From Candidatus Omnitrophota bacterium (GTDB lineage Bacteria; Omnitrophota; Gorgyraeia; 2-01-FULL-45-10), in assembly GCA_003140915.1 (NCBI GenBank), contig PLLI01000116.1:1-7645 (forward strand): a DNA stretch of 7,645 nt, in the 5' to 3' direction. Positions 1 to 6,734 of this stretch are shown here, piece by piece. The notes under the pieces were generated by a model. The model did not search any database, had not been told where the DNA came from, and worked only from the letters and a program-made list of their open reading frames with translations. The translations under genes and the position numbers were made by a program. Each line of letters begins with the position of its first letter. Position 1 is the stretch's first letter.

Positions 1-953
1 GCCTCTTCTTTCTGGATCACATAAGCGATATATTCGTTCTCTTTCTTCTTCAAAGCCGAGAGCGGAACTACGATTACATCCTTCTTGTCATATGTGGCGA
101 TCGATGCCCTTATGAACATCCCGCACTTGAGCAGGCCTTCCTTGTTATCGAGTTCGACTTTTATATTTTCCGTCCGCGATCTTCCCTCGATTATAGGTGA
201 GATCCTGTCAACCGAGCCGGAAAATATTTTCGACGGATATGCGTCGGCGTATACCTCTGCCTTCTGACCGAGAGCTACCTTGGGGACGTCTTTTTCTATT
301 ATATTGAATTCCGCGTAAACTTTATCCATATCGACAAAAACACCTATCCTGTCGTTCGGCGTAACGTAACTTCCGGCATCCATGACCCTAGAACCCAGAA
401 GCCCACCCGACATAGCATATATGTTGGTCTTGTCCAGCTCGGATTTTGCGGATTCGTATTCGAGCTTTGCCTGCTCGAGTTTGATCGGGGTTATCGCCCC
501 TATATCGTATAATTTCTGGTTCTTTCCCAGTTCGATCTCCGCGTATTTTAATTTAAGGAGCGCGTCCCTCTGGACAAGCGAAGCTATGATATCACCTTCC
601 TGTATCTTTTCGCCTTCTTCAAAGTTAAAACTCTCTATGACGCCGGCTATCTGGAACTTAAGGTCTATCTCCTTGAATCCCTTGACGTTCCCAATCGATG
701 GTAAAGTATCTTTAAATTCCGTCTTCTTCACCTTGAATGCCTTGACCGGCGTCGTCTCTTCCTCAAATTTTATCGCTACAGCTTTTTCTTTCGTCGGCTT
801 CTTCTTAAAAATCGCGTTCTGGATGTTGGTAGTCGTACGTGCAAGAACAATACAAGCGACCGCAGCAACCAGCAAAATAATCATCAGCCTCTTTTTGCCG
901 CCCTTCTTTCTAACCTCGATATTTTCCACACCCTTCTCTTCAGGCTTATCCAT
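1..953 (-). CDS. Periplasmic adaptor subunit of a tripartite efflux/export pump (RND/HlyD family), 3' end cut by window edge
   Basis: Membrane fusion protein linking an inner-membrane pump to the TolC-type channel encoded just upstream. The 317 codons present start at ATG 953, with AGGAG at 963-959 five bases ahead. The layout I read is: cytoplasmic basic N-terminus (residues 1-22); a membrane anchor or uncleaved signal (about 23-39); first half of a split lipoyl domain (about 94-130); a short helical hairpin (about 131-177); second lipoyl half (about 178-205, with G183-G184 and G194); a beta-barrel domain (about 211-287); and the start of the membrane-proximal domain (from about 291, VVPLSAL). 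The short hairpin fits RND-type adaptors (MexA/AcrA/CzcB-like) or MacA-like ones better than long-hairpin HlyD proteins. It begins 15 bases after the channel gene's stop, so the two are almost certainly co-transcribed. Substrate cannot be told. The C-terminus lies beyond base 1. Confidence 0.9.
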   Translation of the reverse strand, partial: MDKPEEKGVENIEVRKKGGKKRLMIILLVAAVACIVLARTTTNIQNAIFKKKPTKEKAVAIKFEEETTPVKAFKVKKTEFKDTLPSIGNVKGFKEIDLKFQIAGVIESFNFEEGEKIQEGDIIASLVQRDALLKLKYAEIELGKNQKLYDIGAITPIKLEQAKLEYESAKSELDKTNIYAMSGGLLGSRVMDAGSYVTPNDRIGVFVDMDKVYAEFNIIEKDVPKVALGQKAEVYADAYPSKIFSGSVDRISPIIEGRSRTENIKVELDNKEGLLKCGMFIRASIATYDKKDVIVVPLSALKKKENEYIAYVIQKEE

Positions 954-968
954 GTTTTCTCCTAAGAT

Positions 969-2705
969 TTATTCGTCCCTGTAATAATCCTCTATGCCTA
1001 CGGCCTTATTTATACTCGCAAGCGATATGTGGCAATCTGCGAGCGCCTGTAAATATCCGAATTTTTCCTGGGCGAGTTTTATCATGCTGTCTATCACGTT
1101 CGAATCCTGCGCCTCATCCAGCCCTCTTTTGAGCTTTACCAGTTCAAGGTCGCTGGACTGGTATTTGACCTTGTTTTCAGCGGTCTGGGACTGTATCAGG
1201 GCTTTTTCGTAATTGAAACAGTTTTCTTTGACCTCGAGGGTAACGTCCTGTTTTATTTTTGTGAGCTCTTGCCTGGCCTTATCAAAATCTATATCCGAAA
1301 GGCGCTGCTCTGACAACGAATCGAGTTTGTCCAGTATCTTAAACTTGAACTCCATCGTAGTGGCGTCGGTACCATGCGTAGTGCTGACAACTGGTACCCA
1401 GTGTTCCTTTGTAAGAGAATATTCTCCCGTGGTCCCCCAAAAAGGCATGCCTACCTTGAGGCCCGCGTACCATTGCGCGGCGAGTTTCTGATCGGCATCG
1501 AGCGCCTCTCCAACAATAGCGTCTTCGGGGGCAATCTCTTCTTTGGCTAACCCCCAAGAACCTAACAGGTCCACCTTGGGCCAGAGTTTGGCCTTAGCTA
1601 TCCCTTTGCCGTAATTGTAATAGTCTATCATCATAGAGTTTATCTTCATCTCCGGCCTGTTCACCATCGCGGCCAGCAGAGCTTTTTCGTAATCGACTGT
1701 GACTTTTTTGAATTCGAGGTTCTCTTTGACATCGATCTCATCTTTGGTATCGACATTCATCGCCTGTTTCAATATGAGTTCGGCTATGGAGAGATCGCCT
1801 TCTGCCGAGACAAGTTGATATTTTACCTGGCTTGCCTGTGAATTGACGTTCATCACTTCGATCTTCGATATAACGCTTGCATCTGCCTGCCTGGTTACCA
1901 TATCAAACGTCCTATCGACTTCTTTGGAAAGGTCCCGCTGCATCCTCAGGTTCCCTTTCGCCTTTGCAAGCGTGTAATATGCCTTCTTCACCTGAAGCAC
2001 AAGCTCATTCCGTATCCTGTTATAATCGTTTTTGGTTATCTCGAGATTGACTTCGGATTGCTTCACCGTATAGAAAAGCTCGCCTCCGTGAAATATGGGC
2101 TGCTGCCCTTCTATCGTCTGTTTCCTGCCGATATAAGCCTGGCCGGTTATTATGCCATGATATTCCTGGTAATCTATCGTCGCGCTGGGCAGCATGTTCC
2201 TTCTCGCCTCGAAGAGCCTCATCTCGGCGAGCTTCACACTCTTTTTGGCTATCTGTAACGGCAGGTGGTTCTTTACAGCTATATCTATGCAATCTTTTAA
2301 ACTGTATATTTGCCCGGCACGAGAGGTCTTATCCTCGCTTACCTTAGTGACTGGGGTTTGCAGATCGGCGGGCATTGTCCCAAGCGTAAGTTTCTCGCCA
2401 TCTTTCAAGCCGCCCCTTGGGATATTTAAAATTATCCTATCGCGCATAATTTCATTGCTACCGGATCTTAAGACTTCTTGTGGATTTTGCAGCGATGGAT
2501 CATCCGGCAAAATCGGCGGCTCTTCCTTTTGAACGGGGGCCGCCTCAGGCTTAAACGGTTGTTTGACGGTTTCTACTTGGGGCTGGTTCTTCTTCTTTGG
2601 AGCGAAGTTAAACGTAAAGGCAAAAGCCGCATCGCCTGCCAGTAGGAAAAAGATAAGCGCGGAATATATTAATCCTGAAAAAATAAAAGATTTTGAGATA
2701 TTCAA
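969..2705 (-). CDS. TolC-family outer membrane efflux channel
   Basis: Outer-membrane exit duct of a tripartite export system, partnered with the adaptor that follows 15 bases later. It has 578 residues. A signal peptide (about 1-29, hydrophobic core 7-23, AFA before the cut) is followed by a Pro/Lys-rich linker and low-complexity segment (about 35-132), absent from classical TolC. The first outer-membrane efflux repeat runs about 133-345 (YSLKDCIDIAVKN, strand-loop around 175-205, then PIFHGG at 203-208). The second runs about 346-570 (RPEMKINS, KAKLWPKVDLLGSWG at 371-385, MPFWGTTG at 420-427). About 40 extra residues (426-465) separate the MPFWG strand from the following helix. The start is TTG: AAAGGA at 2717-2712 sits six bases upstream, no nearby ATG exists, and the signal peptide needs this start. 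That Shine-Dalgarno sequence overlaps the stop of the zinc-finger gene, suggesting coupled translation. Confidence 0.93.
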   Translation of the reverse strand: MNISKSFIFSGLIYSALIFFLLAGDAAFAFTFNFAPKKKNQPQVETVKQPFKPEAAPVQKEEPPILPDDPSLQNPQEVLRSGSNEIMRDRIILNIPRGGLKDGEKLTLGTMPADLQTPVTKVSEDKTSRAGQIYSLKDCIDIAVKNHLPLQIAKKSVKLAEMRLFEARRNMLPSATIDYQEYHGIITGQAYIGRKQTIEGQQPIFHGGELFYTVKQSEVNLEITKNDYNRIRNELVLQVKKAYYTLAKAKGNLRMQRDLSKEVDRTFDMVTRQADASVISKIEVMNVNSQASQVKYQLVSAEGDLSIAELILKQAMNVDTKDEIDVKENLEFKKVTVDYEKALLAAMVNRPEMKINSMMIDYYNYGKGIAKAKLWPKVDLLGSWGLAKEEIAPEDAIVGEALDADQKLAAQWYAGLKVGMPFWGTTGEYSLTKEHWVPVVSTTHGTDATTMEFKFKILDKLDSLSEQRLSDIDFDKARQELTKIKQDVTLEVKENCFNYEKALIQSQTAENKVKYQSSDLELVKLKRGLDEAQDSNVIDSMIKLAQEKFGYLQALADCHISLASINKAVGIEDYYRDE

Positions 2706-2711
2706 AAAATA

Positions 2712-2717
2712 TCCTTT
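2712..2717 (-). promoter_or_regulatory. Ribosome binding site deciding the TTG start of the TolC-family gene
   Basis: AAAGGA on the minus strand, six bases before TTG 2705-2703. It overlaps the TAA stop (2718-2716) of the upstream zinc-finger gene, so terminating ribosomes would arrive directly at it. It supports the rare TTG start, since no ATG or GTG lies nearby in frame. Confidence 0.7.
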
Positions 2718-3048
2718 ATACTATTTTAGAATGTTGTTTCCGGTATTCCCGCATGTAGTCTCTCATGTACTCACGATGGCGCTCTCTATGTTCTTCGCGG
2801 TATAGTTTAAGGTATTCCTGGTGTTTCTTTCGCCAGTCCAGAGAACGCTGCCTGCATGTCTCTTTCCAGGAAGAATCCTGCGTCTCCTTGTATTTAAAAT
2901 AGTGCGGGTTCGATTCACGCCATTTTTTCATATTTTCGAGTTGGCGCTGATACTGGCACTCGAGCGAAGAACATATCGACTGGTTGGGGCGGTATTTATT
3001 AGGAAGGAACGGTTTGCCGCAGATCCTGCAAGTTCTTTCTTCTGTCAT
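2716..3048 (-). CDS. Small Cys4 zinc-finger protein with Arg/Tyr-rich C-terminal tail, function unknown
   Basis: A 110-residue soluble protein I cannot name. The N-terminal third carries C7-x2-C10 and C26-x4-C31, with a GKPF turn after the first pair, an arrangement expected to bind one zinc ion. It then has a W43-x3-NPHYFKY stretch followed by a very basic, probably helical tail. Residues 76-107 repeat short units of Tyr, Arg, Glu and His (for example MRDYMREYRKQ near 97-107). There is no signal peptide or membrane segment, so it is cytoplasmic. Small proteins of this general form (CxxCGKxF...C...C then charged helix) occur as uncharacterised ORFs in environmental bacteria, from memory. The basic helix suggests nucleic-acid or ribosome contact; that is inference. 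The ATG start is well supported by TGAGGT at 3060-3055, six bases upstream. It lies between the regulator and channel genes, 49 and 10 bases from them, so it belongs to their transcript. Confidence 0.82.
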   Translation of the reverse strand: MTEERTCRICGKPFLPNKYRPNQSICSSLECQYQRQLENMKKWRESNPHYFKYKETQDSSWKETCRQRSLDWRKKHQEYLKLYREEHRERHREYMRDYMREYRKQHSKIV

Positions 3049-3067
3049 AAATATACCTCACTTTTAT

Positions 3068-3088
3068 CCGCCTTCGCCAAGAAGGCAG
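3068..3088 (-). repeat. GC-rich hairpin in the regulator/zinc-finger spacer
   Basis: The only sizeable gap inside the operon contains an inverted repeat: GCCTTC (3086-3081 on the transcript strand), loop TTGGC, then GAAGGC. A G-T wobble and one more G-C pair extend the stem to about eight base pairs. It is followed by ATAAAAG rather than a run of T, so it does not look like an intrinsic terminator. It could be a transcript stabiliser, an attenuating hairpin just upstream of the zinc-finger ribosome site, or one copy of a dispersed palindromic repeat. Confidence 0.5.
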
Positions 3089-3097
3089 GGGTCATTC

Positions 3098-4204
3098 TTA
3101 CGCTTTTAAAAACATTTCCCTGGAAGCGAGAGAGGCCGCCCCCAGGCTAACGGCTTCCTCGCCGAGAGCCCCCGGCATGATAACCACCGTACTTGAATAA
3201 TCTTTCAATGATAATTTTTTAACCGTCTTTTTTATGGGCTCCAATATCAGGTTCCCCGCTCTCTCTATGCCGCCGCCTATCACCACGGATTCAGCACCGA
3301 ATAAATTGATCAGGTAAGCTATCCTGAGGCCGAGGCTCATGCCCACTGAGCGCATGATGCTGAGCGCGACTTCGTCATTATTGACTGCGGCTTCTATCAC
3401 GGTCTCTTCGGTTATATTTTCCATCTTCCCCTTTGCTATTTCCACTATAGAGGTCCCCACGCCCCTGGCAACATCGCTTTTGGCAAGATCTACGACGCCG
3501 AATGTTTCTTTCCATGGAGACAAATATTTCGATTCATTGCGGGATACTCTATTGCCGTCTTCTTTAACTACCACTCCGCATCCTATATCGGAATATATAT
3601 AGAGAAGCTCTCCCTGGGATATCTTCTTGTTAAGATTTTTTTCGCCGAAAGCGGCGCAAGAAGGTTCGTCTCCGGCAAATGTCTCTATGCCGAATCTGTC
3701 TTTCATCTCCTTGCCGATATACGCGTAATCGCCGGAGGCCGTCCCTACGCCGATAACCTTGACACAACCAGCAGAGGAGCCGGCCCTCTTCATTACTTCC
3801 CCGATCAATCCGCAAGCCGCTGCCGTCGTCTCTTTTATGTTCTTGCCTGTCCTGGGCGCCTCGGCCTTTCCTATAATATTCAACCCTATATCGGTAAAGA
3901 CGACACGGATGGAATCTTTACCTATATCGACGCCTATCACGCAATTATCGCTTTTATTCAGCTCGACGAGTTCCGGCTTCCTGCCGCCCGTCGACACATC
4001 AAATCCTTTTTCCATAATTAGCTTATTATCTATATATCTTTTTATGTAATTGGATACTGAGACTATATTGATACCTGTTGTTTTGGATATCTCCGTCCTG
4101 GAAATTATACCTTTTTTGCTTATTAATTCTAAAAGTTTAAGGCTCTTTACATACTTGTCGGATAATTCCTGAAAATCAAATTGATACATTCGCTCTGTTT
4201 TCAT
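3098..4204 (-). CDS. ROK-family transcriptional regulator (winged-helix plus sugar-kinase-like domain)
   Basis: Probable repressor of its own operon. The 368-residue protein from ATG 4204 has an N-terminal winged helix (about 20-85: helix with SRTEISKTTGI, recognition helix VSVSNYIKRYI, wing ending GGRKPELVELN, a hallmark of NagC/XylR-type regulators). An actin-like ROK domain follows, with phosphate loop GVDIG (91-95), GVGTASG (152-158), DEPSCAAFGE (179-188), DIGCGVVV (206-213), GGGIERAGNLILEPI (310-324) and LGAASLA (354-360). Family features are missing: the CxCGxxGCxE zinc motif is absent, the phosphate loop lacks the usual GGT, and the DANAA active-site motif is altered. Sugar kinase activity is therefore unlikely. 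An in-frame GTG at 4243 would add 13 residues, but ATG 4204 is preceded by AGGAG (4213-4209). It heads the zinc-finger/channel/adaptor operon behind a strong promoter and palindromic operator. The effector is unknown. Confidence 0.9.
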   Translation of the reverse strand: MKTERMYQFDFQELSDKYVKSLKLLELISKKGIISRTEISKTTGINIVSVSNYIKRYIDNKLIMEKGFDVSTGGRKPELVELNKSDNCVIGVDIGKDSIRVVFTDIGLNIIGKAEAPRTGKNIKETTAAACGLIGEVMKRAGSSAGCVKVIGVGTASGDYAYIGKEMKDRFGIETFAGDEPSCAAFGEKNLNKKISQGELLYIYSDIGCGVVVKEDGNRVSRNESKYLSPWKETFGVVDLAKSDVARGVGTSIVEIAKGKMENITEETVIEAAVNNDEVALSIMRSVGMSLGLRIAYLINLFGAESVVIGGGIERAGNLILEPIKKTVKKLSLKDYSSTVVIMPGALGEEAVSLGAASLASREMFLKA

Positions 4205-4208
4205 GTGT

Positions 4209-4213
4209 CTCCT
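4209..4213 (-). promoter_or_regulatory. Ribosome binding site choosing ATG 4204 for the ROK regulator
   Basis: AGGAG on the minus strand, four bases before ATG 4204-4202. The alternative GTG at 4243 has no such sequence upstream, overlaps the operator palindrome and would lie only about 18 bases from the predicted transcript start. Confidence 0.7.
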
Positions 4214-4243
4214 ATGCGAAGTTTTATTTTCCTTAACCTTCAC

Positions 4244-4264
4244 AAAAGTTAGTAACTAACTTTT
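4244..4264 (-). promoter_or_regulatory. Perfect 21-bp palindrome, likely operator for the ROK regulator
   Basis: Arms AAAAGTTAG (4244-4252) and CTAACTTTT (4256-4264) are exact reverse complements around a three-base spacer. The site begins four bases downstream of the -10 box and so covers the predicted start of transcription, the classic place for a repressor site. The half-site core TTAGT/ACTAA resembles the TTAGTT...AACTAA half-sites known for XylR-type ROK repressors, though with a shorter spacer. Binding by the adjacent regulator is inferred from position and this likeness. Confidence 0.72.
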
Positions 4265-4267
4265 TTA

Positions 4268-4296
4268 AGTATACATTACAAAACTGGAAAAGTCAA
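4268..4296 (-). promoter_or_regulatory. Sigma-70-type promoter of the ROK/zinc-finger/TolC/adaptor operon
   Basis: TTGACT (4296-4291), a 17-base spacer, and TATACT (4273-4268): each box matches the housekeeping consensus at five of six positions with ideal spacing. Transcription should start near 4262-4260, inside the palindrome, giving a leader of about 57 bases to ATG 4204. The -35 box lies ten bases after the TPR gene's stop codon (4308-4306). Confidence 0.8.
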
Positions 4297-4305
4297 TGCC
4301 TGCGG

Positions 4306-6144
4306 CTAGCTTCTTTGCTGACTTTCGTATAGTTTCTTGGCACGATCCTGGAGGGTTTTCGCTTCGTCGCTCTTGCCGAGTTTCTCATATAGAGATGCCA
4401 AATTCGATAATATCATCGGTGTTTCGTTTATCTCGATGGCCCTCTTGTAGAGAGATTCGGATTCCTGATATTTATTCTGGTAGGAATATACCGTGGCGAG
4501 ATTATTCAGGTCGGTCACTATGTCGGGCGAGGCTTTCCCGAAGGAGCGTTCATCGATATCGAGCGCCCTTACTAAAAGCGGCTCCGCTTCTGAATACTTC
4601 CCTTCCGAAGTGTAGACTGTCGCGAGGTTGTTGAGATATACGGAAAGAGAGCGATCGTCGGGGCCAAGGTTATGCTCGTTTATCTCCAGGGCCTTCTTCA
4701 GGAGAGGCTCCGCGTCCGCGTATTTTTTCTGGGCGATGTAAACTCTCGCCAGGTCGTTCGAGGCCGAGGCCAAGTCAGGGGAATTCTTGTCCAGGACTTT
4801 ATTGTACAGGTCGACCATTTTGATGTAGAAGGATTCGGCTTCCGTGTATTTACTCTGGGATTCGTATATAGAACCGAGGCCGCTTAGCGCCGCTGTCACG
4901 AGACCGGCCTTCTCCGGAAGATATCGTTCCCCTATTTCGAGGGAGCGTCTGAAGGCAGATTCAGCCATGTCGTATTTGGCCTGGGAAAGATGCGCGGCGG
5001 CCAGGTTGTTAAGAGCGCCCGCAACGGCGGGATCGGTTGGGCCATAGATCTTCTCGTTAAGTTCCAGAACTTTTGCAAGGATGGGCTCTGCGTCCGAATA
5101 CTTTTTCTGGTATGAATAGCCTACGGCGAGATTATTCAGAGATTTCGCTATCTCTTCCTGGCTTAACGCGGGGTTATTTTCGTTTATCTCGAGGGCCCTC
5201 TTATAGAGCGATTCGGACCGTTGGTACTTATTCTGACAGGAGTATACTGCCGCAAGATTATTCAGGTCTGCCACTATCTCCGGCGAAACTTTCCCGAAAG
5301 TACGTTCGTCGATATCGAGCGCTCTTTCCAATAACGGTTCCGCCTGGGAATATTTTCCTTCATTGGTATAGACCGTCGCGAGGTTATTGAGCGATACCGC
5401 AACCGCGTGATCGTTGGGGTCCTTCGAGTTCCGCTCGTTTATCTCCAGCGCTTTTTTTAATAACTCCTCCGCATCCTGATATTTCTTATTGGCCACATAG
5501 ATGTTAGCGAGATTATTCGCAGCGATCGCCGAGGATGGGCTATTCGCGCCGCCCGACGCTTCATAGTCCGCGAGAACGAGTTTGTAAAGAGGTTCCGCTT
5601 CTTTCGTCTTACCCTGAGCCTCATAGAGGCTGATGAGGAGGTTAAGGTCCTCCGTCTTGTCGGGGTACTCTTTTCCACGGGCGCCTTTGTCCATCTTCAT
5701 GGCGCGCCCAATGGCCTTCTCGGCCCTGCCATACCTTTTAGCCTGCGCGTAGAGCCTGGCGAGCGAACGGTAACTTGCGGCTATGTCAGCGTAATTTTTT
5801 GCGAGCACCTGATCGCCTATACCGAGCGTCCTTATCGCAAGCACTCTCCGCAGCACACTCTCGGCCTTCGAGTATTTTCCTTGTGACGCGTAAATAGCGG
5901 CGAGCGTGTTGAGCGACATTACGACGTTATCGTGATACGGGCCGAATTCTTTCTTCGCCAGCTCAAGGGCCTCTTTAGCCAAAAGAAGAGATTCATCGTA
6001 CTTGCCCTGCCTGGCGGATTCCATGACTTTTTGATTGAGCTGATAGAAGGCATTGTCTTGGGCAAAGGTTTGCGGAATAAAAAATACGGGAAATAATAAT
6101 AGAAGGAAGGTTCCTAAAATTTTATTCGACAGATGCCTTTGCAT
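4306..6144 (-). CDS. Exported TPR-repeat protein (kinesin-light-chain-type 42-residue repeats)
   Basis: A 612-residue scaffold protein, probably periplasmic. A signal peptide (1-28: basic start, hydrophobic core about 8-24, TFA before the cut) leads to about 13-14 tandem TPR units of roughly 42 residues filling residues 31-607. Each unit shows LNNLAxxY...KYxxAExLxxRALEIxE, the long TPR form seen in kinesin light chain and many bacterial scaffolds. No enzymatic domain or membrane anchor follows. Units at about 220-324 and 473-575 are near duplicates. Such repeats bind peptides or assemble protein complexes; the partner is unknown but the neighbouring membrane coiled-coil protein is a natural candidate. 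I chose ATG 6144; an in-frame TTG at 6150 would add two residues, and neither has a strong Shine-Dalgarno sequence. It starts 12 bases after the preceding stop and appears to be the last gene of its operon. Confidence 0.9.
   Translation of the reverse strand: MQRHLSNKILGTFLLLLFPVFFIPQTFAQDNAFYQLNQKVMESARQGKYDESLLLAKEALELAKKEFGPYHDNVVMSLNTLAAIYASQGKYSKAESVLRRVLAIRTLGIGDQVLAKNYADIAASYRSLARLYAQAKRYGRAEKAIGRAMKMDKGARGKEYPDKTEDLNLLISLYEAQGKTKEAEPLYKLVLADYEASGGANSPSSAIAANNLANIYVANKKYQDAEELLKKALEINERNSKDPNDHAVAVSLNNLATVYTNEGKYSQAEPLLERALDIDERTFGKVSPEIVADLNNLAAVYSCQNKYQRSESLYKRALEINENNPALSQEEIAKSLNNLAVGYSYQKKYSDAEPILAKVLELNEKIYGPTDPAVAGALNNLAAAHLSQAKYDMAESAFRRSLEIGERYLPEKAGLVTAALSGLGSIYESQSKYTEAESFYIKMVDLYNKVLDKNSPDLASASNDLARVYIAQKKYADAEPLLKKALEINEHNLGPDDRSLSVYLNNLATVYTSEGKYSEAEPLLVRALDIDERSFGKASPDIVTDLNNLATVYSYQNKYQESESLYKRAIEINETPMILSNLASLYEKLGKSDEAKTLQDRAKKLYESQQRS
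4423..4605 (-). repeat. Downstream copy of internal duplication in the TPR gene
   Basis: Encodes residues 514-574 of the TPR protein, of which 51 of 61 match residues 262-322 by my alignment. The similarity continues upstream at a lower level to about residue 473 (base 4728), so the whole copy covers about 4420-4728. Confidence 0.8.
5179..5361 (-). repeat. Upstream copy of internal duplication in the TPR gene
   Basis: Encodes residues 262-322. It lies exactly 756 bases (252 residues, six 42-residue units) from the partner copy at 4423-4605. Weaker matching reaches upstream to about residue 220, so the full copy covers about 5173-5487. Confidence 0.8.
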
Positions 6145-6156
6145 ATTCAACTTTAC

Positions 6157-6717
6157 TTAGTTAGGCCCTGTTTGAGAAGCGGGGGCCGCGGCATTTGTTT
6201 CGGGCGTTTGGGCCGCAGGGGCGGCAGTATTGCCGGCAGGTGTCATCGCCAAAATGGGTGTTGCCGGGGCCGCGTCAATATCCTCGCCTTTCTTGGTCAG
6301 GCTCTCTATCACGCTTGCAAAAAGCTGCTTCTGCGCGGTAAGGTCGCTGACCTTCTTTTCGAGCTGGGCTGAATTTTTATTTACGGCCTCTTTCTCCGCA
6401 ACTGCTTTCATCAGATTCATCTGCACCAAAGAGAGTTCGCTATTCTTCTTGGCGACGCTGGTCCGCATCTTCTCGTTCTCCATAACGGCGCTCGATATCA
6501 GATAGGTCGTGATCCCGAAGATTGTCATAACGAGCAGTATTAAAAATGGGGCCCTGGTCTTGAGCGGGGATGAGCCGGCTATGGCGGCCCGGAAATCGTC
6601 GTCCTTTGAGCCGATCTGTCCCACTTCCTCTTCCGTCAATTTCCACGGTAGTTCCGGCTCATGCAGCTTGGTTTTCGGTATCTCCGTTGCCACGTTAGAC
6701 TCAAATTTTTTCTTCAT
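6157..6717 (-). CDS. Bitopic inner-membrane protein with periplasmic coiled coil and Ala/Pro-rich tail, function unknown
   Basis: A 186-residue protein of no family I recognise. The N-terminal 55 residues are hydrophilic and start with a basic MKKK, then an acidic stretch (E29-E31, D39-D41). A single membrane segment spans about 56-78. Residues about 79-146 are rich in Glu, Lys, Gln and Leu with heptad-like spacing, predicting a coiled coil; the last 36 residues are low-complexity Ala, Pro, Thr and Asn. Basic residues K53 and R55 just before the membrane segment favour N-inside topology, so the coiled coil and tail would be periplasmic. The ATG start is supported by AGGGGG (6729-6724) six bases upstream. 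It sits 17 bases after the ParA-type ATPase gene and 12 before the exported TPR gene, so its tail could contact the ATPase inside and its coiled coil the TPR protein outside. That is inference. Confidence 0.8.
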   Translation of the reverse strand: MKKKFESNVATEIPKTKLHEPELPWKLTEEEVGQIGSKDDDFRAAIAGSSPLKTRAPFLILLVMTIFGITTYLISSAVMENEKMRTSVAKKNSELSLVQMNLMKAVAEKEAVNKNSAQLEKKVSDLTAQKQLFASVIESLTKKGEDIDAAPATPILAMTPAGNTAAPAAQTPETNAAAPASQTGPN

Positions 6718-6734
6718 CGCGCGCCCCCTAAACT

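Noticed and set aside
382..984. 200-codon open frame on the plus strand
   Set aside because: It lies opposite the adaptor gene and the channel gene's 3' end, is Ser/Phe/Leu-rich as expected of an antisense shadow, and has no ribosome site. The minus strand encodes a recognisable protein here.
4204..4243. GTG 4243 as start of the ROK regulator
   Set aside because: It has no Shine-Dalgarno sequence, abuts the operator palindrome and lies about 18 bases from the predicted transcript start, whereas ATG 4204 has AGGAG.
4244..4264. Palindrome as an intrinsic terminator of the TPR operon
   Set aside because: The stem is AT-rich, and the T-run is part of the stem rather than after it. Its place directly behind a strong -10 box fits an operator better. 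A weak terminator role is not excluded.
4423..5361. Spaced DNA repeats as a CRISPR-like array
   Set aside because: They lie in frame, have 42-residue periodicity and vary mostly at codon level; they are TPR coding repeats.
4296..5390. Plus-strand open frames of about 70-112 codons opposite the TPR gene
   Set aside because: Their repeated composition mirrors the TPR repeats read backwards; they are antisense shadows.
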